DNA of 64,000 nt, taken from the NCBI GenBank assembly GCA_963798195.1, contig CAWCSF010000010.1:372001-436000 (forward strand). Reading direction: 5' to 3'. Every line of letters starts with the position of its first letter. Within the stretch, counting starts at the first letter, position 1. This document shows, in pieces, positions 17,403-27,216 of the stretch. The DNA comes from CAVSRC01 sp963798195 (GTDB lineage Bacteria > Pseudomonadota > Alphaproteobacteria > Rhizobiales > Kaistiaceae). The notes below the pieces were generated by a model. It searched no databases, was not told the origin of the DNA, and saw only the letters and a program-made list of their open reading frames with translations. Both the position numbers and the translations under genes were made by a program.

Positions 17403-20400
17403 ATGTCCAACTCCTCGGGTAATGGCCACGAAGGCGGCCTTGCATCGCTGTTCGTCCGCCGTCCGGTGCTTGCCATCGTTCTCAACCTGCTGATCGTCAT
17501 CGGTGGCATCGCTGCCTACATGGGCATTGAGGTCCGCGAACTGCCCAATATCGATCGGCCGGTCATCACGGTCCGCACCAACTACAGCGGCGCGACCCCG
17601 GAGACGATCGACAAGGAAATCACTGCGGTCATCGAAGGTGCGGTGGCGCGAACGCCGGGCGTTGTGTCGATTACCTCGTCGTCGAACGCCGGCCAGAGCC
17701 GCGTTACGATTGAGTTCGACCAGAAGACCGATATCAACGTTGCCGCGAACGACCTACGCGATGCCATCGGCAACCTGCGCAGTCTTCCCGACGATGCCGA
17801 TCCACCCACCATCGTGAAGGCGGACGCCAACTCCGACGCTATCATCAGGCTGGCCGCGACCTCGGCGACACTGTCTATTCAGGATTTGACCAAGGTGGTT
17901 GAGGATCGCGTGGTCGATCGCCTCGCCGCGGTCGAGGGCGTTGCTGACGTGCAGGTGTTCGGCGACCGGGACCCGTTGGTCCAGATCATCCTCAATCCCG
18001 ACGCGCTCGCCGCGCGTGGCCTCACGGTCGCCGATCTCAATTCGGCGCTGGGTTCGGTCATGCTTGACGCCCCGGCAGGCAAGATGGAAGACGCCAACCG
18101 GGTGCTCCTCGTTCGCGCCGACGCCAGCGCCAAGTCGGCCGAGGAAATCGCGAACTTCCAGCTCAACCCGACCACGAAACTCGGTGACGTCGCCGACGTC
18201 GTGTTCGGTCCGGCCGACAAGACCACGTCGCTGCGCATAAACGGCAAGACCGGGCTTGGCATGGGTATCGTCCGCCAGGCGCGATCCAACACGCTCGACA
18301 TATCCGCGGGCGTGACTGCTGCGGTCGCCGAGTTGAACCAGTCGCTCCCCGGCGACGTGCAGATCGCGATCACATCCGACAACTCGGTCTTCATCAGCGG
18401 CGCCATTCACGAGGTGCTGCTGACCCTGATCATTGCCACCTGCATCGTCATCGCAATCATCTTCATCTTCCTTCAGTCGGCGCGGGTTACCTTCATTCCG
18501 GCGGTCACGGTTCCGATCGCCCTCATCGGCACGATGGCTGCGATGTGGGCCGTCGGCTTCTCGATCAACATCCTGACGCTGCTCGCGCTGGTTCTGTCGA
18601 CCGGTATGGTCGTGGATGATTCGATCATCGTCATCGAGAACATCTCGCGCCAGCGAGCATTGGGCCTCGGGCCGCGCGCGGCGGCGGTCGTTGGCACGCG
18701 CCAGGTATTCTTCGCAGTCCTCGCCACAACGGCCACTCTGGTGGCGGTTTTCGTGCCGATCTCGTTCTTCCCCGGCCTCGTCGGCTCGCTGTTTTCCGAG
18801 TTCGGCTTCGTTCTCGCCTTCGCAGTAATGCTTTCTGCCTTCGTCGCGCTAACGCTGTCGCCGATGCTGGCCTCGCGACTGATCGGCGAGAAACAACTCC
18901 ATCACGATGGCAACCCGGTGAGCCGGGCGATCGGTAATTTCGGCGAGGCGATTGTGCGCCTCTATTCCCGGCTGCTCGACGCCTGTTTGCGTGCTCCGAT
19001 GGTCGTCGTCGTTGCCGCGCTGCTTTTTGCCGGCGCTGCCGTAATCGGCTTCCGGCTGTTGCCCTCGGAACTGACGCCGCAGGAAGACCGCGGCTTCGTG
19101 CCGATTTCCATTTCGACCCCGCAGGGCTCGTCGATCGACTACACCGAGAGCCAGATGCGCAAGGTGGAGCAGATCGCTATTCCCTTCGTTCGGAGTGGCG
19201 AGGCGACTAACCTGTTTTCCATCTCGGGTTTTGGCGGCGGCGGCTTCATGTTCCTGACGCTCGCGCCATGGGACGAGCGCACGCGGTCGCAAGCAGAGAT
19301 CACCAGCGATCTCAATCGCCGGCTCCAGCGGATACCCGGCGTTCAGGTGTTTGCGCGCAGCGCCAACAGCCTCGGCATTCGGGGTGGCGGCCAGGGACTG
19401 CAATTTGCCGTGACGGGCAACGACTACGGCGAGTTGGCTCAGGCGGCCGACAAGTTGACCACGGCGATGGAGAAGGACCCGACTTTCGGACGCGTCAACG
19501 TCAATTACGATACGACGCAGGCGCAGATGTCGGTCAAGGTCGACCGTCAGCGTGCCACTGATATCGGCATCCCCGCGGAGACCATCGCCGCCGTCATCCA
19601 GACGTTGCTCGACGGCCGTGAGATCGGCACGTTCTACATCGGAGATACGCCGATCAAGATCCGGGCTAAAGTGCCGGATGGGATGATCCAGGACTCCACT
19701 GCTCTGGAAAACATCCAGCTGCGCACCCGCGACGGGATGATGGTGCCGTTGGCCTCGTTGGTGACCTTCGAGGAAACTGCGGTCGCACCGAGCCTCCCGC
19801 GCCAGGATCAGCGCCGCGCCATTCCGATCACGGCTGCTCTTGGAGATGGCGTCGACCTGCGCCAGGGCATGACGCATCTCCAGGAGATTGCTGCGACGGA
19901 GTTGCCCGCCGGGATGGGGATTAACTTCACCGGCGAAGCGAAGGAATTGAACAACGCGTCAGGCGGCATTGCCCAGACTTTTGTCTTTGCGCTGATTGTT
20001 GTGCTGCTTGTGCTTGCCGGGCAGTTCGAAAGCTTCGCCAGCGCCATCATCTTGATCGCCACGGTGCCGTTCGGCATAGCTGCGGCCATTTTCGCGATGC
20101 TGCTTACGGGCGGATCGATCAACATCTACAGCGAGATCGGACTGGTGATGCTGGTCGGCCTGATGTCGAAGAACGGCATCCTGATCGTGGAGTTTGCCAA
20201 CCAGCTGCGCGACGCCGGCCAGTCGGTTCAGCAGGCGATCCGCAACGCCTCGCTCATTCGGTTGCGACCGGTGGTGATGACGATGATCTCCACCGTGCTG
20301 GGTGGTCTTCCACTGCTCCTGCGCGGCGGCGCCGGGTCCGAGGCGCGCCAGGCGCTTGGCTGGATCATCGTTGGCGGCCTCGGTTTCGCAACCATCTCGA

Positions 20401-20576
20401 CCCTGTTCCTGACTCCGACCGTCTATAGCCTGCTCGCACGCTTCGCCAAGCCGCGCGTCGCTGAAGAGCAGCGGCTCGTGCGGGAACTGGAGGAGGCGAA
20501 GTCCATCGACAGTGGTCTATCCCCGACCCTCGAAGAGGAGGGCGAAGTCAGGGGCTATCCGGCAGCGGCGGAATAG
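17403..20576 (+). CDS. RND-family multidrug efflux permease (HAE type)
   Basis: A 1057-residue RND pump of normal length, starting at ATG 17403 after GGGTAGGGA. It has the two-fold repeat of the family: TM1 at residues 18-38, a large periplasmic loop, TM2-6, then TM7, loop and TM8-12. The proton-relay acidic pair is in TGMVVDDSIIVIEN; the second-half landmarks are the GEAKELNNASGG and GLMSKNGILIVEFANQ segments. It most resembles HAE-1 drug pumps, not the CzcA/CnrA metal type. It pairs with the adaptor upstream, and an ECF sigma gene starts 11 bases after its stop, which suggests linked regulation. Confidence 0.95.
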   Translation: MSNSSGNGHEGGLASLFVRRPVLAIVLNLLIVIGGIAAYMGIEVRELPNIDRPVITVRTNYSGATPETIDKEITAVIEGAVARTPGVVSITSSSNAGQSRVTIEFDQKTDINVAANDLRDAIGNLRSLPDDADPPTIVKADANSDAIIRLAATSATLSIQDLTKVVEDRVVDRLAAVEGVADVQVFGDRDPLVQIILNPDALAARGLTVADLNSALGSVMLDAPAGKMEDANRVLLVRADASAKSAEEIANFQLNPTTKLGDVADVVFGPADKTTSLRINGKTGLGMGIVRQARSNTLDISAGVTAAVAELNQSLPGDVQIAITSDNSVFISGAIHEVLLTLIIATCIVIAIIFIFLQSARVTFIPAVTVPIALIGTMAAMWAVGFSINILTLLALVLSTGMVVDDSIIVIENISRQRALGLGPRAAAVVGTRQVFFAVLATTATLVAVFVPISFFPGLVGSLFSEFGFVLAFAVMLSAFVALTLSPMLASRLIGEKQLHHDGNPVSRAIGNFGEAIVRLYSRLLDACLRAPMVVVVAALLFAGAAVIGFRLLPSELTPQEDRGFVPISISTPQGSSIDYTESQMRKVEQIAIPFVRSGEATNLFSISGFGGGGFMFLTLAPWDERTRSQAEITSDLNRRLQRIPGVQVFARSANSLGIRGGGQGLQFAVTGNDYGELAQAADKLTTAMEKDPTFGRVNVNYDTTQAQMSVKVDRQRATDIGIPAETIAAVIQTLLDGREIGTFYIGDTPIKIRAKVPDGMIQDSTALENIQLRTRDGMMVPLASLVTFEETAVAPSLPRQDQRRAIPITAALGDGVDLRQGMTHLQEIAATELPAGMGINFTGEAKELNNASGGIAQTFVFALIVVLLVLAGQFESFASAIILIATVPFGIAAAIFAMLLTGGSINIYSEIGLVMLVGLMSKNGILIVEFANQLRDAGQSVQQAIRNASLIRLRPVVMTMISTVLGGLPLLLRGGAGSEARQALGWIIVGGLGFATISTLFLTPTVYSLLARFAKPRVAEEQRLVRELEEAKSIDSGLSPTLEEEGEVRGYPAAAE

Positions 20577-20587
20577 TGGAGGTCACA

Positions 20588-21310
20588 ATGCAACTCCAAA
20601 TCCTCGCGAAGCGCCCGCCAACGCCTTTCCGCCGGCCGACCAAGGTGGTGTTCGATCGCCGTGCGGCGGGAAGAATCATCGGGTATCGTCGACGGCAAGA
20701 CATTCTCCCGGCCTGGAGACCGGCTTTGGACCAATCGGGCGATTCGGCGAACCGCGCGCGTATCCGCGCGGATCAGGCGATGATGGCGGCCATCGCCGAC
20801 GGGGACCAATCGGCGTTTGCCACCTTGATGCGCGATTTCGCACCGCCGCTCCTGCGCTTCGCCCGCGCTACGCTGGCGGCCAGTCCCGCTGAGGCGGAGG
20901 AGGTGGTGCAAGAGGCGCTGGTGCGCCTGTGGCAGCAGGCCGGAGCATGGCGACCCGACGGACGCGTCTCCACCTGGCTCCACCAGGTCGCCTACCGTCT
21001 GTGCATCGATCGCCTGCGCCGCCGCCGGCCGTCGGTGGACATTGATTCGGTCGAGGCGGATCTTGCCGATCCCGCGCCGCTTCCGGGCGCGCGCCTCGTG
21101 CAGCTTGAAGATGCCACTGCCGTGCAGGCTGCCGTTGCGTCGCTGCCGGAGCGGCAGCGCGTTGCAATTGTCCTTTGTCACTTTCAGGAACTCACCCAGG
21201 CCGAGGCTGCTGGGATCATGGGAATAGGGGAAGAGGCATACGAATCATTGCTGGCGCGCGGTCGCCGGCGCTTGCGCGCCATGCTTGCCGGCGGGGAGGA
21301 GCTTTCATGA
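20588..21310 (+). CDS. ECF RNA polymerase sigma factor (CnrH-like position)
   Basis: The ATG at 20588 lies five bases after GTGGAGG, the best ribosome site here, and gives 240 residues. The first 55 or so residues are basic and unlike sigma factors, so an internal start near the core (about 20750) is possible. The sigma-2 region runs from about residue 70 (ATLMRDFAPPLLRFAR, EAEEVVQEALVRLWQQ, RVSTWLHQVAYRLCIDRLRR). Sigma-4 has LPERQRVAIVLCHFQELTQAEAAGIMGI and a GEEAYESLLARGRRRLR recognition helix. It overlaps the next gene as ATGA. The set sigma, small one-pass protein and periplasmic sensor resembles CnrH-CnrY-CnrX. Confidence 0.88.
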   Translation: MQLQILAKRPPTPFRRPTKVVFDRRAAGRIIGYRRRQDILPAWRPALDQSGDSANRARIRADQAMMAAIADGDQSAFATLMRDFAPPLLRFARATLAASPAEAEEVVQEALVRLWQQAGAWRPDGRVSTWLHQVAYRLCIDRLRRRRPSVDIDSVEADLADPAPLPGARLVQLEDATAVQAAVASLPERQRVAIVLCHFQELTQAEAAGIMGIGEEAYESLLARGRRRLRAMLAGGEELS

Positions 21311-21624
21311 CCCAGCCTTCCATTCCACAAGACGAAATGCGTGCGCTCGGTCGCGGCCTGGCCAGCGCCGGAAAAGCGCTCGATCGCGACATAGCCGCAT
21401 CGGGCGCCCTGTCCCGGGTGGCGATGGCTGTGCGGTTGCGCGTCGCAGCGCGGCCGGTGCGTCGCGCGGCCTGGCTGGCGATCGCCGCCACGCTTCTGCT
21501 CGCGGCATGCCTCGGTAGTATCGTCGACCTTGCCATTCTGGCGCCTCAGGAGGGTGTTCCGCAGGATCTGGTCGTCGTCCTGGATCCGCTGGTCTTCGGC
21601 CCGACGGAGCTTGACGTTCGATGA
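21307..21624 (+). CDS. Small single-pass membrane protein, putative anti-sigma factor (CnrY-like position)
   Basis: A 105-residue protein coupled by ATGA overlaps to the sigma gene before it and to the sensor gene after it. The first 50-55 residues are polar and basic and would be cytoplasmic. One hydrophobic segment (about 57-77, AWLAIAATLLLAACLGSIV) is followed by a short acidic periplasmic tail. This is the shape of CnrY-type anti-sigma factors, which hold the sigma factor through the cytoplasmic N-terminus. I see no sequence motif that proves it; the assignment rests on topology and gene order. The LAAC string lies inside the membrane segment and is probably not a lipobox. Confidence 0.65.
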   Translation: MTQPSIPQDEMRALGRGLASAGKALDRDIAASGALSRVAMAVRLRVAARPVRRAAWLAIAATLLLAACLGSIVDLAILAPQEGVPQDLVVVLDPLVFGPTELDVR

Positions 21625-22061
21625 ACTGGCCAACGGGAAAATACCGCTGGCTCGGAGCGGGGCTGATCGCTTCCCTGGCGCTCAATGCCTTCTTCATCGG
21701 CGCCGCGGCGACGGACGTGCTGCGCGTCAGCAAGGGCAGTGACCATCACCGCGGCGGTGTGCTGCGCTACGAATTGCGCTGGCTGGCTGGAAAGTTGCCG
21801 CCCGAGGCGATGGAGAAGGTCGAGACGGCCGTTGCAGCAGGCAAGCCAGACGCACAGCGCCATATAGAGCGACTGCGAGAATTGCGGTCCAGGCTCGGCG
21901 ATCTAGTTGCCGTGGCCGAACCCGATCGCACCGCCATCGATGCCACGCTCGCAGACATACGCGGCGAGCTCAATGCCATGGTCGGCGAGGCACAAGCCAC
22001 TACGATGGATTCGCTGCTCGACCTGCCGCCTGAAACACGCGCCAGGCTCGCCGGGTCGTAG
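21621..22061 (+). CDS. Periplasmic heavy-metal-sensor-like protein (CnrX/Spy-like)
   Basis: A 146-residue protein with one N-terminal membrane anchor (about 10-30, LGAGLIASLALNAFFIGAAA) and a helical periplasmic domain. It keeps the pattern of the metal-resistance/CpxP-like family: a LRWLAGKLPPEAMEKV helix, RERLRELRSRLGDLVA-like heptads, and an end with LDLPPETRARLAG. A His pair (DHHRGG) just after the anchor could bind metal. In the Cnr system the equivalent protein senses Ni/Co and controls the anti-sigma factor. Its overlap with the preceding gene supports joint function. The ligand is unknown. Confidence 0.78.
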   Translation: MNWPTGKYRWLGAGLIASLALNAFFIGAAATDVLRVSKGSDHHRGGVLRYELRWLAGKLPPEAMEKVETAVAAGKPDAQRHIERLRELRSRLGDLVAVAEPDRTAIDATLADIRGELNAMVGEAQATTMDSLLDLPPETRARLAGS

Positions 22062-22077
22062 ACGGACCCGACGCTCC

Positions 22078-25000
22078 TCAGTTTAGCTGATCGCCGCCGT
22101 CGATATGCCGGGCGATTGCGGGTGACCCGCCGCCGCCATGACGTGCGGCCCGCTTGGCAGCGCGGCGCTCGACGAACCGGTGCCGCCACGCGCTGAGCTT
22201 TGCCACCAGTGCCAGCTGAGCCGGCGTCACGATGAGCGTCAGGATCGTCGCGAAGCTCAGGCCGAACACGATCGCCGTTGAGAGCTGGATCCACCACTGC
22301 GTGGATGGTGCGCCGATGAATATCTCGCGGTGCACGAAGTTGAGGTTGATACCGAACGCGATCGGCAACACGCCGAGAACGGCCGCGCCTGCGGTCAGCA
22401 ACACGGGCCTGCGCACGCTCACGGCAGGTTCTGAGGATCGCTTCCTCGACCGGCACACCCTCATGGCGCAAGCGATCGTAGGTATCGATCAGCACGATGT
22501 TGTTGTTCGTCACGATACCCGCCAGCGCAATGATGCCGATGCCGCTCATGACAACGCCAAACGCCTGGCCCATGACCATCAGGCCGATGAACACGCCAAT
22601 CGTCGACAAAATGATGGCGAACAGCACCAGCGCCACGCTCGTAAGCTTGTTGAACTGGGCCAGAAGCACCGCGAAAATCAGGAAGATTGCGGCGCCAAAG
22701 GCCTTGCCGAGGAAGGCGCTCGCCTGGTCGCGCTCCTCATCCTCACCCTTCAGCTTCCAATTCACCAGCCCCTTGAAATCGGTGTTGTTGAGTTGCTTGG
22801 TGACTTCCTGCTGAACGGCCGCCGTCTGCACGCCCTCAGCGATGTTGGCTGTCACCGTGATCACCCGCTTCGCATCGACACGGTTGATGATACCGGTGCG
22901 TTGCGCCGGGACGCGCTGGATGAAATTGCCGATCGGCACCGATCCGGCTGCCGTCTGGATGCGCAACTCGTCGAGTTGGTTCAGCGTCCGCCGGTCCTCC
23001 GGCACGCGCAGAATGATATCGACCGGCTTGTCGCTGGTTTGCGGCCGGTAGTCGGTAATCTTCAACCCGTTGGTGACGAGTTGTACGACCGCGCCGACAG
23101 AGCCGACGCCGATTCCGTATTTTGCTGCCTCGCCCTTGTCGATCTCCAGTCGCCAGTCGATGCCTGGCGTCGGCAAGCCGTTATCGAGGTCACGGATCTC
23201 CGGATACTTGGCGAGTTCGCCCGCCACCCCCAGCGCCGCCTCTCGCAAGGCATCCGGATAGTCGCTGGAGAGCTGCACTTGGATGGGCTTACCTGTCGGA
23301 GGGCCGCCACTCGGCGCCGTCACCTCCACCTTGATGCCCGGTATGTCCGCCGCGCGGTTGCGGATGTCGTCCATCACGACACCCGCCGGCCGACGCTTCT
23401 GCCAATCGACGAACTCGAACTGGATCTGCCCGATCACATCCTCGGTCACGTCGTTTGACGCACCCTGGCCCATGTCGCCGGATCGGGCGTAGATTGTGGA
23501 AAGCTCGTCCATGTCGAGGATGCGTGCCTCGACCGCCCGCACCAGCCGGTCCTTCTCGGCCAGCGAAAGGTTACCACGCGCGTGCACGAGCACGACGCCG
23601 ACATCCGGCTCGACGTTCGGGAAGAATTCGACGCCCTTGCCGACCTGCGCATAGATCAGCGGCACGCCGACCAACATGGCAATGGCGAACATGAATGTCG
23701 TGCCCGGATGGCGCACGGCCAACCGAACGGTCTTCATGTACAGGCCTTCCTTGCGCGCCGTATCGTGGTGCACCTCGTGCGCCTTGCCGACAAGCGCACC
23801 GAGCGTCGGGGTGAACACCAAAGCGGCAACGAGCGAGCATGAGAGCGTCGCGATCAACGTCAACGGAAGATAGCCCATGAACTGGCCGACTATCCCTGGC
23901 CAGAACAACAGAGGAGAGAACGCAGCGATGCGCGTCAGCGTCGCCGCAACCACTGGGCCCGACATGCGGCTGGCCGCGAATGCGTATGCCTCGCGCGGCT
24001 TCATGCCTTCGCTCATGCGTCTTTCGGCAAACTCCGACACGATGATGGAGTCGTCGACGAGCATCCCGACAGCGAGGATCAAGCTGAACAGGACGACGAT
24101 GTTGACCGTCAGACCTGCCATGCCAAGGCCGAGAATGCCGACGAGGAACGAGAACGGAATCGCGATGCCAATGAAGATTGAGGCGCGCCCGCCAAGGAAG
24201 AACAGGATGATGATGGCGACCAGCAGCACGGCCGTGATCACGCTGTTCTGCAACTCGTCGAGCATGTCGATGATGAACTTCGACTGGTCCTGCAGAAACT
24301 CGACCTTGACCGTGTCCGGCCACTGCTTCTCCATGTTGGCGACGGCCGCTTTCACACCGGCAACGGTATCGATCAGGTTCGCGCCGGCGCGCTTCGAGAC
24401 TTCGATGGCGATGGCCGGGCGGCCGTTGACCCGCGTCACAGAGGTCGCGTCGCGGAACGTCGGTTTGATCGTGGCGACGTCGCCCAGCGTCACTGAGGCC
24501 GCGTTTGACGCCGCGACCGGAATGTTGAGCACGTCCTCTGGCGTCTCGATGAGCGCCGGCACCTTGACGGCAAAACGCCCCTGCGGCCCCTCCAGCGCAC
24601 CGGCAGCGACCAGGCTGTTGCCTGCGGCCGCGGCACCGACGAATTGGTCGAGCGAGACACCGTAGCTCTTAAGCAGCATCGGTTCGGCGATAATCTCGAC
24701 GACTTCGTCCCGTGTGCCCTGCAGATTGGCGGACAGGACGCCTGGAACCTGCTCGATGCCGTCCTGGGCCTGGCGCGCAATCGTGCCCATGGAACGCTCG
24801 GACAAATCACCGGAGAGCGTGACGATGACAACCGGGAAGAGACTGAGGTTGACCTCGTGAACGCTCGGCTCGTTGGCGTCGGACGGCAGGTCGCGCTTGG
24901 CGTCGTCCACCTTGGCGCGCACGTCCTGCAGTGCCACGTCCGAGTTGAAGCCGGCCTCGAACTCCAGCAGCACATAGCCACCGCCCTCAAAGGCCGCCGC

Positions 25001-25246
25001 GCGCATCTCCTTGACGTTGCCGATCGACTTGAGCCCAGTCTCCATCGGGCGCACCAGCAACCGCTCTGCGTCCTCCGGCGAAATGCCGCGTTGCGATAGC
25101 TGGACGTAGATGATCGGAATCGTAACGTCCGGGTTGGCTTCCTTCGGAATCGTCTGATAGGCGAGCGCGCCCGCCGCCAGCAGGAAGACCAGGATCGCCA
25201 GCGTCAGTCGCGCGTGGCCGATCGCAAAATCGACAATGCGTCTCAT
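22078..25246 (-). CDS. RND-family efflux permease, frameshifted near the C-terminus
   Basis: After correction the pump has about 1055 residues. The N-terminus (RIVDFAIGHARLTLAI) starts TM1, the proton-relay pair is in GMLVDDSIIVSEF, and the second half has SGIGIIALAGIVTNNNIVLIDTYDRL. The frame breaks after EEAILRTCRER near 22411-22416. Removing one base restores RRPVLLTAGAAVLGVLPIAF, the conserved helix of all RND pumps, and a normal C-terminus ending at 22078. The extra base is most likely a sequence error. The gene overlaps its adaptor by four bases and converges with the sensor gene at 22061, leaving 16 bases. Confidence 0.9.
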
Positions 25247-26358
25247 GCCGGCGGCACCGTCTTCTTGATCTCTGCTTCGGCGGCGGTGACCGCTTCGACA
25301 AGGTCACCGTCCTTGACGAAGTCCTGGCCGACCACGATCACCCGCGTTGCCTTGTTCAAACCGGTAAGCCAGATCACGTCGCGCGCATCATCGACGACTT
25401 CAACCTCGACGAACTGCGCGCGGCTTTCCGAGTCCGCAATACGCACACCCAGGCGGCCATCGTCGGAGAAGACGATGGCGGAGCGCGGCACTGCCGCAGC
25501 CTCGATCGACTCAAGCTCGACGACCATCTCGCATGTCACTCCGTCGGGGATTGCAGCGTCGGCGTTGTCCATGCGCGCTTCCACGCGATAAGTCCGAGTC
25601 GCGGTTTCCGCACTCAAGCTGACGAAATTGACCTTGCCCGTAACCTTGTTGTTGTCGATGAAGCGAACTACAGCCTCCTGACCGACCGCCAGGCTGCTGC
25701 GCTTCGCCTCACTGACGGCGCCGACTGCGAGCATCGGGTCCGGGTCGACGATCTCGGCAACCTCGGTCCCGGGTTGAACCGCCTGCCCAACCTGAACCGG
25801 TAGGCTGTCGACCTTGCCGTTCAGCGGCGAGCGGATAGTGACTTTTTCGAGTTCCGCCTTGGAAGCCGAGAGGCCCGCCTTCGCAGCGGCGACAGCAGCT
25901 TCGAGCGCCGCGAGGTTGTTGCGGGGTGCGTCGCCGGTGTCGATCAGCTTCTTGTTGGCGTTGTACTCCGCCATGCGCTGGTCGAGCAGAGCCTGCGCTT
26001 GGTTCACGGCCGCCTGCCGGCCCTCGTCGGAAAGCTGGCCGATCATGTCCCCGGCCTTGACGATATCGCCACGGCTGACGGCAAGGCTGACGATAACGCC
26101 ACCGCCCCGCGCCACCGCCGCAGCCTTGTGGTCGGCCTGCGTGACGCAGGAGAGCGTGATTTCGCGGCGATGCATCTCGGGCGTCGCCGTAGCCACACCA
26201 ACCTTCTGCAGGGGCACCGCCGGTTGCTCGGTCTTGCCGCCACCTTCTTCGGTGGCGCTGTGACCGCCCCCGAACACGCCGGATCCGATCCACACAACTG
26301 CGGCGATCACCACGCCGACCGCGATGATGCGGCTTGGCTTAAACAGTCCAGACGCCAT
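25243..26358 (-). CDS. RND efflux periplasmic adaptor (membrane fusion protein)
   Basis: The ATG at 26358 (after GGGTGACGTT) gives 371 residues; a GTG at 26367 is an alternative. A membrane anchor lies at about residues 11-29, followed by a glycine-rich linker, the lipoyl-like halves (RGGGVIVSLAVSRGDIVKAGDMI and IRSPLNGKVDSLPVQVGQAV), a coiled-coil hairpin between them and the beta-barrel domain. It works with the RND permease downstream, with which it overlaps as ATGA. The upstream region holds a strong inverted repeat over a putative promoter, so control by a repressor is likely, although no regulator gene is adjacent. Confidence 0.9.
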   Translation of the reverse strand: MASGLFKPSRIIAVGVVIAAVVWIGSGVFGGGHSATEEGGGKTEQPAVPLQKVGVATATPEMHRREITLSCVTQADHKAAAVARGGGVIVSLAVSRGDIVKAGDMIGQLSDEGRQAAVNQAQALLDQRMAEYNANKKLIDTGDAPRNNLAALEAAVAAAKAGLSASKAELEKVTIRSPLNGKVDSLPVQVGQAVQPGTEVAEIVDPDPMLAVGAVSEAKRSSLAVGQEAVVRFIDNNKVTGKVNFVSLSAETATRTYRVEARMDNADAAIPDGVTCEMVVELESIEAAAVPRSAIVFSDDGRLGVRIADSESRAQFVEVEVVDDARDVIWLTGLNKATRVIVVGQDFVKDGDLVEAVTAAEAEIKKTVPPA

Positions 26359-26418
26359 CAACGTCACCCGTCAAACGTGAAAAGGGTTGCTCGCTGCATT
26401 GCAGCAACGGCCGGAGGT

Positions 26419-26455
26419 CATATAGCAATGACCGGTTCCATTGTAATCCGGAACC
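26419..26455 (-). promoter_or_regulatory. Putative promoter with overlapping inverted-repeat operator for the adaptor/RND operon
   Basis: On the minus strand TTACAA (26446-26441) and TATATG (26424-26419) are 16 bases apart, a plausible sigma-70 promoter about 60 bases upstream of the adaptor start. A perfect inverted repeat GGTTCC-N10-GGAACC (26434-26439 and 26450-26455) covers the -35 box, the usual layout for a TetR- or MarR-type repressor site of an efflux operon. A second dyad (GCTGC-ATT-GCAGC, near 26393-26405) lies between promoter and gene. Confidence 0.45.
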
Positions 26456-26637
26456 AAACAGGAACAAAGCCCGTTTATCGTGCTTGCTGCCAAAGTGCCA
26501 AGGCCTGTTATTGTCCGCGCACCGATGAAGCAAGTGAACGCATTCACACGATCAATGAAGCCGTTTGATGACACTGCCCGGCGCAGAAACATGAGAAAAA
26601 GGACGCGGGTGGGCAGGTTGCGGAGATCCAGGCAGGC

Positions 26638-27216
26638 GTGGAAGGCTCAGGCGTGACCACCGATTCCCGTAGTCAGGAACTTGTCGCCATCATGGTTCGC
26701 GTTGCGGCCGGCGACCGGTTGGCCTTCCGCGACCTGTATGAACGCACTGCGCCGAAACTGTTTGCCTGCGTTCGCCGTATCTTAGGCAGTGGTTCAGCCG
26801 CGGAGGATGCGGTGCAGGAAGCCTATGTCAGGATTTGGACGCGCGCGCGCGATTTCGACGCTGGAATTGCCTCGCCGATCGCATGGATGGCGACTATTGC
26901 ACGCCACACCGCGATCGACGCGGTGCGCCGCGGTGCCGAGCGCGTCTCGGCCGCCTCCGCGGCGGTCGATCCCGAAGTGCTTGAGCGCATTGCCGACCCT
27001 GCATCGAACGGGGAGAGGCTGATGGCCGGGACTCAGCTTGCCGGCTGCTTGAAGGGCCTCGACGAAGATCGTCGCAGCATGGTGCTGCTGGCGTACTGCC
27101 ACGGCTGGAGCCGCGACGAACTCGCCCAACGGTTCTCACGACCCGTGGCGACGATCAAAACCTTGTTGAGGCGCAGCCTCATCGCACTGAAGGAATGCCT
27201 CGGTGACCTCGACTGA
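26638..27216 (+). CDS. ECF sigma factor, SigK-like
   Basis: A 192-residue ECF sigma factor. Sigma-2 begins near residue 25 (DRLAFRDLYERTAPKLFACVRRIL) and includes AAEDAVQEAYVRIWTRA and ASPIAWMATIARHTAIDAVRR. Sigma-4 has LDEDRRSMVLLAYCHGWSRDELAQRF and the recognition helix PVATIKTLLRRSLIALKECL. GTG 26638 is used; GTG 26653, with GGAAGG upstream, is equally possible. The 3' end overlaps the RskA-like gene by 14 bases. The pair followed by a fasciclin gene mirrors sigK-rskA and the fasciclin antigens of mycobacteria. Confidence 0.92.
   Translation: MEGSGVTTDSRSQELVAIMVRVAAGDRLAFRDLYERTAPKLFACVRRILGSGSAAEDAVQEAYVRIWTRARDFDAGIASPIAWMATIARHTAIDAVRRGAERVSAASAAVDPEVLERIADPASNGERLMAGTQLAGCLKGLDEDRRSMVLLAYCHGWSRDELAQRFSRPVATIKTLLRRSLIALKECLGDLD

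Noticed and set aside
17403..20576. Heavy-metal (CzcA/CnrA) type for the first RND pump, suggested by the CnrHYX-like genes next to it
   Set aside because: The N-terminal and relay-helix sequences follow the HAE drug-pump pattern; only the regulators look metal-like.
21307..21624. Lipoprotein signal (LAAC) in the small one-pass protein
   Set aside because: The cysteine is about 70 residues from the N-terminus, after a long polar segment, so it is part of a membrane helix and not a lipobox.
22232..23458. A 408-codon plus-strand open frame
   Set aside because: It lies wholly antisense to the RND pump, lacks a ribosome site and has an Arg/His/Asp-rich composition typical of a high-GC shadow frame.
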